A DNA stretch of 64,000 nucleotides from Lachnospiraceae bacterium UBA7060 (GTDB lineage: Bacteria > Bacillota > Clostridia > Lachnospirales > Lachnospiraceae), in NCBI GenBank assembly GCA_002493835.1, contig DLAA01000017.1:26284-90283 (forward strand). Reading direction: 5' to 3'. The notes beneath the pieces are model-generated. The model worked only from the letters and a program-made list of their open reading frames with translations, searched no databases and had not been told where the DNA came from. This document shows, one piece after another, positions 34,835 through 43,270 of this stretch. How positions within the stretch are numbered: the stretch's first letter is position 1; the number at the start of each line of letters is the position of its first letter. The translations under genes were made by a program, and so were the position numbers.

Positions 34835-35605
34835 ATGCGGATTGTTAAATCATTTTTTATTGCTGTGAGCATGTATTCTAGAATTCCGGTACCGCGGTTT
34901 GAATGGCGTAAGGAGGATATGCGCTATCTATTCTGCTTCTTCCCATGGATCGGAGCGCTGATCGGTGTCTGTGTTTATCTGTGGGTCGGACTGTGTGATG
35001 CGTATTTGATTGGGAGCTTGTGCCGGACGACTGGGGCGGCAGCACTTTCTCTTTTGATAACCGGGGGTTTTCACGCAGATGGTTTTCTGGACACGATGGA
35101 TGCCATCCACTCCTACCAGCCAAGAGAGAGAAAATTGGAGATCTTAAAGGATTCCCATATTGGTGCTTTCGCAGTCATATTATTTATCTTATATGAGTTG
35201 GTGTATCTTGGTGCATTTTCTGAGATCGGGGAAGAGAAAGCGCTCAGAGCTGTGTGCGGCGGTTTTTTTCTGTCACGCTGTCTTTGCGGGATCAGCGCAC
35301 TTTCCTTTCCGCAGGCGAGGAAGGAGGGAATGCTCGCCTCGGCAGTAGGACAAGCCAGCCGAAAGATTGGAAAGGCAGCTCTTTATGTACAGACGATTGT
35401 CTGTGTGGGTGTCATGATTTTTCTGTCGGGGATAGCAGGGCTGGCAGTGTCCGGAACGGCGGTCTTTTTGCTCTTTTTTTACTTCTACTTGACCAAAAAG
35501 GAGTTTGGAGGCGTTACGGGTGATACTTCCGGATATTTTATCCTTCTCTGTGAGGGAGGCATGGCTGTGGCTGCGGCTGTGTGCAGCGTGGCGGGTATTC
35601 TGTGA
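34835..35605 (+). CDS. cobS: Adenosylcobinamide-GDP ribazoletransferase
   Basis: A 256-residue membrane enzyme joining alpha-ribazole to adenosylcobinamide-GDP, the last core step. ATG 34835 follows AGGAGAG; the longer frame starts within cobU. The family motifs RIPVPRF, GGFHADGFLDTMDA with metal-binding Asp residues, DSHIGAFAV and GGVTGDTSGYF are present, with several hydrophobic helices. Confidence 0.93.
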   Translation: MRIVKSFFIAVSMYSRIPVPRFEWRKEDMRYLFCFFPWIGALIGVCVYLWVGLCDAYLIGSLCRTTGAAALSLLITGGFHADGFLDTMDAIHSYQPRERKLEILKDSHIGAFAVILFILYELVYLGAFSEIGEEKALRAVCGGFFLSRCLCGISALSFPQARKEGMLASAVGQASRKIGKAALYVQTIVCVGVMIFLSGIAGLAVSGTAVFLLFFYFYLTKKEFGGVTGDTSGYFILLCEGGMAVAAAVCSVAGIL

Positions 35606-35671
35606 GGTAATCTTTTACGAGTCTTTTATGTCTGTTGACAGCGCAAAAAACGTTTCGGAATGGAGGTAAAA

Positions 35672-36067
35672 ATGAGACTGGTAATCGGCGGGCGGGCCCA
35701 GGGAAAGCTGGATTATGTGCTTTCCAGATGGAATTTACAAAAGGATTTGGTGTGGGAAGGGATACCTGCAAAAGGGGATCTGCCTCATTTGATAGAGCGG
35801 CGCACACCTCTGATTGTCAATCATTTCCACTTGTGGGTAAGAAGACGGATCGAGGAGGGCAGGAGTCCGGAGGAGGAGATGGCGGCTTTCTTGGATTTCT
35901 GCGAGGACTGCATTATTATCTGTGACGAGGTCGGAAATGGGATCGTTCCGATAGAGCCCTTTGAAAGAGAGTACAGGGAGCGCGTGGGCAGGCTTATGAT
36001 ATGGCTGGCAGACCGGGCGGAGGAGGTGGAGCGGGTCATATGTGGAATAGGGCAAAAGATCAAATGA
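35672..36067 (+). CDS. Short CobU-like protein
   Basis: A 131-residue relative of CobU. It keeps the beginning (LVIGGRAQGKLDYVLSRW) and end (IICDEVGNGIVPIEPFER, then YRERVGRLMIWLADRAEEVERV) of the CobU fold but is about 50 residues shorter. The P-loop Ser/Thr after the Lys is replaced by Leu, and no guanylylation His motif like that in cobU is found. ATG 35672 follows GGAGG at 35662-35666. The stop overlaps cobC (ATGA). It may have lost catalysis or kept only one of the two activities. Confidence 0.75.
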   Translation: MRLVIGGRAQGKLDYVLSRWNLQKDLVWEGIPAKGDLPHLIERRTPLIVNHFHLWVRRRIEEGRSPEEEMAAFLDFCEDCIIICDEVGNGIVPIEPFEREYRERVGRLMIWLADRAEEVERVICGIGQKIK

Positions 36068-36687
36068 CATTAGCGCTGATTCGGCATGGGGAGACAGAAG
36101 CAAACCGGGAGCGCCGTTATTTAGGAAAAACCGATGAGGGCCTTTCCAAGCGGGGAAGGAGGCTTTTGCTGTCCCAGCGGGAACATTATATTTATCCCAG
36201 TGTGGCGTATTTGTTTTGCAGTCCCATGAGGCGGTGCAGGGAGACGGCGGAGATTTTGTATCCGGAAAGGAAGCCGGTTATCATACCGGAGTGGGAAGAG
36301 ATACATTTTGGAGAATTTGAATATAAAAATTATGAAGAGCTGAAAGGTGATAAGCGCTACCAGGCATGGATCGACAGCGGCGGTGCGCTGGCATTTCCGG
36401 GCGGCGAGAGCAGAGAGTCGTTTGTCTTGCGATGTGGGGAAGGATTTCTTCGCATGTGTAAAATACTTTCCCGGATGGTGGATGGAGACGAGGAGGACTC
36501 TTTGTCTGTGGGGGCGATACTGCATGGAGGAACGATTATGGCACTGCTTAGCCTTTATGGAGGAATTCCTTATTTTGCATGTCAGACAGCGTGCGGAAAC
36601 GGATATCTCTGCAGAGCCGAAAGATGGCGCCTTGTCGCTTTGGAGGAAAGAGAAAAGGTAAAGATAGAGGTTATGAGAAAAATATGA
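36064..36687 (+). CDS. cobC: Alpha-ribazole phosphatase (histidine phosphatase)
   Basis: A 207-residue member of the histidine-phosphatase superfamily. The catalytic RHG box is LALIRHGETEANRERR, the second His is in AILHGGTIMALLS, and the acidic residue is in PEWEEIHFGEFE. Within a cobalamin operon it should remove the phosphate from alpha-ribazole-5'-phosphate or adenosylcobalamin phosphate. ATGA overlaps join it to the genes on both sides. Confidence 0.85.
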   Translation: MTLALIRHGETEANRERRYLGKTDEGLSKRGRRLLLSQREHYIYPSVAYLFCSPMRRCRETAEILYPERKPVIIPEWEEIHFGEFEYKNYEELKGDKRYQAWIDSGGALAFPGGESRESFVLRCGEGFLRMCKILSRMVDGDEEDSLSVGAILHGGTIMALLSLYGGIPYFACQTACGNGYLCRAERWRLVALEEREKVKIEVMRKI

Positions 36688-37667
36688 GTTATCATATAAT
36701 AGCTTTTTTCTTTGGTTTTTTGCTGGATCTGGTATTCGGAGATCCTTATTTTCTGCCCCATCCGATACGGCTGATCGGCAGACTGATCATGGGGACAGAG
36801 AAAAGACTGCGCGAAAGGAGGAGAGAAGCAGATGAACATACTGCATTTTTACAAGGTGTCTGGCTCGTAGTTATTGTGCTGTGCAGTGTTGCCATTGTCG
36901 TTTTTCCTCTGCTATTTATGGCCTATAGGCTGCATACGCATCTTGGACTTGTGGTGGAGTCAGTGATGACTTATCAAATTCTGGCGGTAAAGTGTCTAAA
37001 AATAGAAAGTATGAAAGTCTGTCGCTGCTTACAAGATGGGAATTTGGAACAGGCCAGGCGCGCAGTGTCCATGATTGTGGGGAGAGATACCGACTGCCTG
37101 GATGAGGAGGGCGTGGCAAAAGCAGCGATAGAGACAGTAGCAGAAAATACTTCGGACGGAGTGATTGCGCCGATGCTGTATCTGGCTGTCGGCGGCCCGG
37201 TACTGGGATTTCTCTATAAGGCGGTTAACACTATGGATTCCATGGTGGGCTATAAAAATGAAGAATATCTACATTTTGGATGGGCAGCTGCTAAATTGGA
37301 TGATATCGTAAATTTTATTCCGGCAAGGGTCAGCGCTTATCTGATGATCGTGACAGTTTTTCTTTTAGGGAAACCCTATTCCGGCAAGAGTGCCATTGCC
37401 ATTTATAGGAGGGACCGCAGAAAACATGCGAGTCCCAATTCTGCGCAGACAGAGGCTGTCTGTGCCGGTGCACTTGGCATACAGCTTGCGGGGGATGGTC
37501 GGTACTTTGGAGAGGTGGTGAAAAAACCGCATATCGGGAATGCATGGCGAAGGGCGGAGTATGAAGATATCAGGCGTGTCAATCGATTGCTGTATGGTAC
37601 GGCGTGTCTGGGTGAGGGGTTATGTTTGTTGGTTCTGACGGCCTGTTATTTATGGAATATAAATTAG
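36684..37667 (+). CDS. cbiB: Adenosylcobinamide-phosphate synthase
   Basis: A 327-residue membrane protein that attaches aminopropanol (phosphate) to adenosylcobyric acid. ATG 36684 overlaps the cobC stop. LDLVFGDPYFLPHPIRLIGR opens the protein. The family core ETVAENTSDGVIAPMLY, FLYKAVNTMDSMVGYKNE and AQTEAVCAGALGIQLAG follows. Four to five hydrophobic helices are present. A 70-base gap to cobD shows no terminator. Confidence 0.93.
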   Translation: MSYHIIAFFFGFLLDLVFGDPYFLPHPIRLIGRLIMGTEKRLRERRREADEHTAFLQGVWLVVIVLCSVAIVVFPLLFMAYRLHTHLGLVVESVMTYQILAVKCLKIESMKVCRCLQDGNLEQARRAVSMIVGRDTDCLDEEGVAKAAIETVAENTSDGVIAPMLYLAVGGPVLGFLYKAVNTMDSMVGYKNEEYLHFGWAAAKLDDIVNFIPARVSAYLMIVTVFLLGKPYSGKSAIAIYRRDRRKHASPNSAQTEAVCAGALGIQLAGDGRYFGEVVKKPHIGNAWRRAEYEDIRRVNRLLYGTACLGEGLCLLVLTACYLWNIN

Positions 37668-37737
37668 TGCAACAAATAATGAGGGAGCTCTGCTCAAAGC
37701 GATCAAAGAGAGACATTCTAAAGAGGAGATCATCAGG

Positions 37738-38760
37738 ATGAGTAATCATGGCGGAGATGTTTACAGAAACCGGGTAGACATTGATTTTTCAGTCAATGTC
37801 AATCCCCTTGGCATACCGGAGGCTGTGTGCGCAGCGCTGCACGGCGCAGTGGAAACGTGTGGACAGTATCCCGATAGGGAGGCAGGAGAATTGAGGCGTG
37901 CGGTCAGCGATTACTTTTCGGTGCCCAAGGGAAATCTGCTTTTTGGAAATGGGGCTTCTGAGTTATTTATGGCATTGGCGCATGGAATCAGGCCGGGAAA
38001 GACTGTGGTCCCGGTTCCGTCCTTTTATGGGTACGAGTATGCGGCGCAGGCGGTGGGAAGTAAAATTTTGTTTTATGAGTTGAAGCAGGAGAACAGCTTT
38101 TGTGTGACAGGGGATCTTTATTCTGTTTTGACGGAGGATGTGGATCTGCTTTTTCTTGCCAATCCGAACAATCCAACAGGAAGGTGTATGGATAGAGAAA
38201 TGGTGTTTGACATACTGCGGCATTGCAGGGAGAAAGGAATTTATGTGGTGCTGGATGAGAGCTTTATTACATTTTGTGGAATACAGCGCTCCATGCTTTC
38301 TGCGGCAGAAGAATTTGACAATTTGATCCTGATCAGATCGTTCACCAAGAGCTTTTCCATACCTGGTGTGCGGCTGGGATGCCTGGTGTGTTATAATCCA
38401 CTACTCCTTAAAAGGGTTGCAAAGCAGCTTCCGGAGTGGAATCTTTCCTGTTTTGCACAGGCGGCGGGCTGTGCGTGCGTAAAGCAGGCAGCTTTTCTGG
38501 AAAAGACGATGACATATACGAAAAGAGAACGGTATTTTTTGACGGAAGGGCTGCGAAAGGCGGGGTTTCAGGTATTTTCCTCCGATGCCAATTTTATTTT
38601 GTTTTATAGCGAGGAACCGTTGTATGAGCGATTGCTAAAAAAGGGTATTCTGATCAGGGACTGTTCCAGTTTCAGAGGACTTGAACGGGGGTTTTACCGG
38701 GTTGCGGTGAAAAACAGAGAAGAGAATGAGATTTTGCTCAAAGAGCTATCGTTTTTTTGA
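37738..38760 (+). CDS. cobD: Threonine-phosphate decarboxylase
   Basis: A 340-residue PLP enzyme of the HisC-like fold type I group that makes aminopropanol phosphate for the corrinoid side chain. Visible are DFSVNVNPLGIP, GNGASELFMAL, ANPNNPTG, VLDESFITF and the PLP Lys in SFTKSFSIPGVRLG. Distinguished from histidinol-phosphate aminotransferase mainly by operon context between cbiB and cbiC and by the HGGD start. Confidence 0.9.
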   Translation: MSNHGGDVYRNRVDIDFSVNVNPLGIPEAVCAALHGAVETCGQYPDREAGELRRAVSDYFSVPKGNLLFGNGASELFMALAHGIRPGKTVVPVPSFYGYEYAAQAVGSKILFYELKQENSFCVTGDLYSVLTEDVDLLFLANPNNPTGRCMDREMVFDILRHCREKGIYVVLDESFITFCGIQRSMLSAAEEFDNLILIRSFTKSFSIPGVRLGCLVCYNPLLLKRVAKQLPEWNLSCFAQAAGCACVKQAAFLEKTMTYTKRERYFLTEGLRKAGFQVFSSDANFILFYSEEPLYERLLKKGILIRDCSSFRGLERGFYRVAVKNREENEILLKELSFF

Positions 38761-38774
38761 AAGGAAGGTTTGCG

Positions 38775-39431
38775 GTGAGGGAAATAGAGTATTTGCTGCC
38801 GGAGGAGATTGAGAGACGCAGTTTTGAGATCATAAGCCAGGAGCTTCAAAAAAGAGAGATGATACTTCCGGTGGAGGAAGAAAATATTGTCAAGCGGGTG
38901 ATACATAGCAGCGCGGATTTTGATTATGCAAAGACGCTCTGTTTTTCCAAAGGCGCGGTACCAGCCATCAAGAAATTGATAAGAGACGGTGCGGATATTG
39001 TGACGGATACCAACATGGCATTGGCGGGAATCAACAAAAAGGTTCTCGCAGATTTTGGCGGAAAGGCGCACTGCTTTATGGCACAGGAGGAAGTCGCCCT
39101 CCTGGCAAAGCAGAGGAACGTGACGCGGGCGGCTGTCAGTATGGAGATGGCGGCGGCGATCGAAAAGCCTGTCATTTTTGCCATCGGTAATGCGCCGACG
39201 GCGTTGATCAAACTGCATGAGCTGGCGGGGAAGAAGGGCTGGAAGCCCGCTTTTATCATTGGCGTTCCGGTTGGATTTGTCAATGTGGAGGCGGCGAAGG
39301 AGCTCATACTGGATTCAGAAATTCCCCATATTGTAAATCGGGGCAGAAAGGGTGGAAGCAATATCGCCGCCGCGATTTGCAATGCCGTCCTATATGCGTG
39401 TAAAAAGAAGCAGGGAAGCGGGGCACAGTGA
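38775..39431 (+). CDS. cbiC: Cobalt-precorrin-8 methylmutase
   Basis: A 218-residue enzyme that moves the C11 methyl to C12 to give cobyrinate. The start is GTG 38775 with AAGGAAGG at 38760-38767; the TTG at 38757 inside the cobD stop is unlikely. RVIHSSADFDYAKTLCFS carries the conserved active-site His, and FAIGNAPTALIKL and VGFVNVEAAKELI are family signatures. The 3' end overlaps no gene; cbiD starts one base on. Confidence 0.93.
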   Translation: MREIEYLLPEEIERRSFEIISQELQKREMILPVEEENIVKRVIHSSADFDYAKTLCFSKGAVPAIKKLIRDGADIVTDTNMALAGINKKVLADFGGKAHCFMAQEEVALLAKQRNVTRAAVSMEMAAAIEKPVIFAIGNAPTALIKLHELAGKKGWKPAFIIGVPVGFVNVEAAKELILDSEIPHIVNRGRKGGSNIAAAICNAVLYACKKKQGSGAQ

Positions 39432-39432
39432 G

Positions 39433-40557
39433 ATGCGGTACGGGTTCACCACCGGGAGCTGTGCGGCGGCGGCCGCAAAAGCCGCCGCATATATGCTGCT
39501 GACTGGTATAGTCAAAGAAAAAATTACCATAGAAACGCCGAAGGGTATTTCTTATACAGCAGAGCTTTTGGAGATTGATCGCAGAGAAACTGAAGTGAGC
39601 TGTGCGGTGGTAAAGGATGGTGGAGACGATCCGGACATTACGACAGGGACATGGATCTATGCAAAAGTTTCATACGAAAAACAAGAGGAACAAAAACTGG
39701 CAGTGCGGATTGATGGCGGGGCGGGTATAGGCCGGGTGACTTGCCCAGGGCTTGATCAGCCGGTGGGCAGCGCAGCGATCAATCATGTGCCGAGGGAGAT
39801 GATCGAGAAAGAGGTTTTGGAAGTCTGCAGGCTGGCAGATTACAGTGGGGGTCTGCGAATTGAAATCTCAGCGCCGGAGGGAGAAAAGCTTGCCGAGCGC
39901 ACTTTCAATCCAAGGCTCGGTATCGTGGGCGGCATTTCTATATTGGGGACAAGCGGTATTGTGGAACCTATGAGCAGTCAGGCCATTCTGGATACCATTA
40001 AGATAGAGCTGCGCGTACGACGGGAGGAAGGGTTTGACTATGTGGCGGTTTCACCGGGAAATTATGGTTTAGATTTCATGAAAAAAACTTACGGGTATGA
40101 TCTGGACAGAAGTGTAAAGTGCAGCAATTTTATAGGAGCAACAATCGATATGGCAGTCGAACTTGGATTTCAGAGACTACTCTTAACAGGCCATATAGGT
40201 AAGCTGATCAAGGTTGCGGGGGGAATTATGAATACCCATTCCAGGGAAGCGGACTGTCGTATGGAGTTGTTGGCAGCATTTTCCGTAAGGGAGCAGGTGG
40301 ATCAGGAAATGGTCAGGAGAATACTGGATTGTGCCACCACAGAGGAAGCAGTTTGCCTTCTCGAGGAGAGCGGAAAGCGAAAGCCGGTTATGGAACGCAT
40401 AGTGGAACGTATCAATTTTTATTTGGAAAACCGTGCGGAAGGAAAACTTAAGACTGATTGCATTGTATATGCCAATGGCTTCGGGGAGTTGGCGAGAAGT
40501 AAAGGAGCGGAAGAATGGTTTACTTTGTTGGAGCGGGAACAGGGGCAGCAGATTTGA
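39433..40557 (+). CDS. cbiD: Cobalt-precorrin-5B C1-methyltransferase
   Basis: A 374-residue enzyme of the anaerobic pathway that methylates C1 during ring contraction. ATG 39433 gives the diagnostic N-terminus MRYGFTTGSCAAAAAKAAA. KDGGDDPDITTG, GAGIGRVTCPGLDQPVG and GGISILGTSGIVEPMS are further signatures. The presence of cbiD and cbiG places the organism on the oxygen-independent route. The 3' end overlaps cbiF by 43 bases. Confidence 0.95.
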   Translation: MRYGFTTGSCAAAAAKAAAYMLLTGIVKEKITIETPKGISYTAELLEIDRRETEVSCAVVKDGGDDPDITTGTWIYAKVSYEKQEEQKLAVRIDGGAGIGRVTCPGLDQPVGSAAINHVPREMIEKEVLEVCRLADYSGGLRIEISAPEGEKLAERTFNPRLGIVGGISILGTSGIVEPMSSQAILDTIKIELRVRREEGFDYVAVSPGNYGLDFMKKTYGYDLDRSVKCSNFIGATIDMAVELGFQRLLLTGHIGKLIKVAGGIMNTHSREADCRMELLAAFSVREQVDQEMVRRILDCATTEEAVCLLEESGKRKPVMERIVERINFYLENRAEGKLKTDCIVYANGFGELARSKGAEEWFTLLEREQGQQI

Positions 40558-41276
40558 TCACAGTGAGAGGGGCACGTCTGCTTGAGAAGGCGGATGTCAT
40601 TGTCTATGCCGGTTCTTTGGTAAATCCCAAAGTGCTTCAATATGCAAAGGAAGAATGCGAAATTTTTGACAGTGCAAAACTGACGCTGGAGGAAGTGATC
40701 CAGATTATAAGTGATGCGGAGAAAAGAGGAAAAACGACAGTTCGCCTCCATACGGGAGATCCAAGCATTTATGGGGCAGTTAGGGAGCAGATGGACGAGC
40801 TGGACAGACGAAGTATTTCTTACGAGAGCTGTCCGGGGGTGAGCGCCTGCTTTGGTGCGGCCGCATCCTTAAATTTGGAATATACACTGCCAGGTGTTTC
40901 CCAGTCTTTGATTATCACCAGAATGGAGGGAAAAACCGGGGTACCCAAGGAGGAGAGCATCGAAAGCTTTGCGGCGCATCGGGCTTCTATGGCAATTTAT
41001 TTGAGTGCGGGAATGACAGAGGAGCTGGCTAGGAGATTGATTGCAGGCGGATACGAAAAAACCACGAAAGCTGCGCTTGTGTATAGGGCAACTTGGGAGG
41101 AAGAAGAAGCTTATATCTGCACGGTTGAAACTCTTTCTGAGACGGCAAAAAAGCATGGGATCACGAAGACAGCGCTGGTGCTTGTGGGGGACGTAATCGG
41201 TCATCAGCATTACAAAAAATCGAAGCTTTATGCGGCAGATTTTTCAACGACGTTTCGCAAGGCAAAGGTTGAATAA
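40515..41276 (+). CDS. cbiF: Cobalt-precorrin-4 C11-methyltransferase
   Basis: A 253-residue SAM-dependent tetrapyrrole methyltransferase. The N-terminal SAM loop is VYFVGAGTGAADLITVRGA. The family pattern YAGSLVNPKVL, RLHTGDPSIYGAVREQM and TLPGVSQSLIITR identifies the C11 enzyme. Starts inside cbiD, 43 bases before its stop. The following ATG abuts its TAA. Confidence 0.94.
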   Translation: MVYFVGAGTGAADLITVRGARLLEKADVIVYAGSLVNPKVLQYAKEECEIFDSAKLTLEEVIQIISDAEKRGKTTVRLHTGDPSIYGAVREQMDELDRRSISYESCPGVSACFGAAASLNLEYTLPGVSQSLIITRMEGKTGVPKEESIESFAAHRASMAIYLSAGMTEELARRLIAGGYEKTTKAALVYRATWEEEEAYICTVETLSETAKKHGITKTALVLVGDVIGHQHYKKSKLYAADFSTTFRKAKVE

Positions 41277-41333
41277 ATGAGACAATCCTGGGTAAACGGG
41301 AGGCGTGTGGAAGAGATAAAGAAGGATATGGCG

Positions 41334-42446
41334 ATGAGACTGCGTGTCATCAGCTTTACAGAAAAGGGAAGAATGCTTTCGGATGAAGTTTTAAAAAAAC
41401 TGGAAAAACCACATGGGGAGATTGAAGTTAACTTGTACACAAAGTGCAAAGCCTGTGCAGGCGATATGGCCTATCCGAATGTTGAAACTGTGACGACATC
41501 CCTCGGTGAATGGACGAAAATGCAGTTAGAGGAAAGGAATGCACTGCTTTTTATTGGTGCCTGCGGCATTGCGGTCCGGGCAATTGCCCCTTATCTTGTG
41601 GACAAGCTTCACGATGTCCCGGTGCTTGTCATGGATGAACAGGGCAGACATATCATTCCAATTTTGTCGGGGCATATGGGCGGCGCAAACGAGCTTGCTG
41701 TTTATATCGCTGAAAAAACAGGGGCGGAGCCAGTGATCACCACGGCCACAGATTTGAATGAAAAGTTTGCGGTGGATATGTTTGCAAAGAAAAACGGGTT
41801 ATTTGTTGCGAATAAGGATGGCATCGCGAAAGTATCTGCAAAAGTTTTGGCTGGAAAGGAAATTACAATATCCATAGAGCCGGGACATGGCGGTTACCCT
41901 AAGAGGAATGAGTGTGAGACAGAAGGCAGCAGGATGGGACCAAACGGTCTGCCCGGAGAAATAAGACTGACTGCCTATCCCCCTTCAGGGCCTGTTGATG
42001 TGGTGATCACATCTCAGGAAGAGGCGGCCCCGGCGGCTGTTGTGCTAAGACCTAAGGAGTATATTATCGGAATGGGTTGTAAAAGAGGAAAGAGTGCGGA
42101 TGAAATCGATGGATTCATTGCAAAAAAGATATCGGAACTAAGTATCTCCAGCACACAGATATACGCCCTCGCGTCTATTTCACAAAAAGGGAATGAGCCG
42201 GGAATGATCGAGTGGTGTCGAAAAAAAGGTGTCCGATTTCTCACTTATACTGCGGAGGAACTGCAGAAGACGGAGGGGGAATTTAAAAAGTCCGCTTTTG
42301 TAGAGGAGCAGGTGGGCGTTGATAATGTGTGTGAGAGGGCGGCTGTAAAGGCAAGTGGTCATGGAGGGAAGCTGATCAGTGGAAAATACGCAGAAAATGG
42401 CATTACGATTGCGGTTTCCAGACGGGAGTGGATGGTACAATTCTGA
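41334..42446 (+). CDS. cbiG: Cobalt-precorrin-5A hydrolase
   Basis: About 370 residues. CbiG opens the ring lactone and expels acetaldehyde. The typical N-terminus is MRLRVISFTEKGRML, so ATG 41334 is preferred; ATG 41328, or ATG 41277 abutting the cbiF stop, are alternatives. ALLFIGACGIAVRAIAP, PILSGHMGGANELA and the C-terminal GMGCKRGKSADEID are family signatures. Followed closely by cbiH. Confidence 0.92.
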   Translation: MRLRVISFTEKGRMLSDEVLKKLEKPHGEIEVNLYTKCKACAGDMAYPNVETVTTSLGEWTKMQLEERNALLFIGACGIAVRAIAPYLVDKLHDVPVLVMDEQGRHIIPILSGHMGGANELAVYIAEKTGAEPVITTATDLNEKFAVDMFAKKNGLFVANKDGIAKVSAKVLAGKEITISIEPGHGGYPKRNECETEGSRMGPNGLPGEIRLTAYPPSGPVDVVITSQEEAAPAAVVLRPKEYIIGMGCKRGKSADEIDGFIAKKISELSISSTQIYALASISQKGNEPGMIEWCRKKGVRFLTYTAEELQKTEGEFKKSAFVEEQVGVDNVCERAAVKASGHGGKLISGKYAENGITIAVSRREWMVQF

Positions 42447-42508
42447 GAAAATCAGAGAAACTTAATGCTGTGCAGTTGCGTCAGTGCTTGATAGAGGAGA
42501 GGAACGAA

Positions 42509-43270
42509 ATGACAAACAGGATTTATATTGTGGGAATGGGACCAGGCCGGGAGGATATGATGACAGGCGAAGCCTTGTGTGCGCTAGAGCAGGCGGATGT
42601 CATCGTTGGATATACCACCTATCTGGAACTGCTCGGTGAGCGTTTCCAAGGAAAAGAGTTGCTCTCTACCCCTATGCGTCAGGAAGAAGAACGATGCAGG
42701 CTGTGCTTTGGAGAGGCGGAAAAAGGGAAGAAAGTGGCGCTTGTGTGCAGTGGAGATGCGGGGATATATGGTCTGGCTTCACTGATGTATGAGATTGGGA
42801 AGGCATATCCGGAGACAGAGCTTTTTGTTGTTGCCGGAATAACAGCGGCAAGCAGCGGGGCAGCGGTTCTGGGGGCACCACTTAACCATGATTTCTGTGT
42901 GATCAGCTTAAGTGATTTGCTGACACCCTGGGAAACAATTGAAAAAAGATTGAGGGCGGCTGCGATGGGTGATTTTGTCATTGTGCTCTACAATCCTTCC
43001 AGTCGTAAGAGGAAGGACTATCTGATGCGGGCATGCGATATTCTGCTCGAGAGTGTGGAAGAAGAGCGCGTCTGCGGATATGTGGAAAATATAGGGAGAG
43101 AGGGGACAAAAGCGGAGCTCTGTAATTTAAAGCAGCTGAGAGACAGGCAGGTAAATATGTTTACTACCGTATTTATCGGGAGCTCCGGCTCAGAGATCAC
43201 AGGTGGTAAATTTATTACAAGGAGAGGCTATTTGATTGAAAAAGATACTGATATTTGCAGGAACCACTGA
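42509..43270 (+). CDS. cbiH: Cobalt-precorrin-3 C17-methyltransferase
   Basis: A 253-residue SAM-dependent methyltransferase that also drives ring contraction. ATG 42509 follows GAGGAGAGGAACGA. The SAM-binding start is IYIVGMGPGREDMMTGEA. VCSGDAGIYGLASLMYE, GITAASSGAAVLGAPLNHDF and VLYNPSSRKRKDYL are family signatures. The 3' end overlaps the fusion gene by 35 bases. Confidence 0.93.
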   Translation: MTNRIYIVGMGPGREDMMTGEALCALEQADVIVGYTTYLELLGERFQGKELLSTPMRQEEERCRLCFGEAEKGKKVALVCSGDAGIYGLASLMYEIGKAYPETELFVVAGITAASSGAAVLGAPLNHDFCVISLSDLLTPWETIEKRLRAAAMGDFVIVLYNPSSRKRKDYLMRACDILLESVEEERVCGYVENIGREGTKAELCNLKQLRDRQVNMFTTVFIGSSGSEITGGKFITRRGYLIEKDTDICRNH

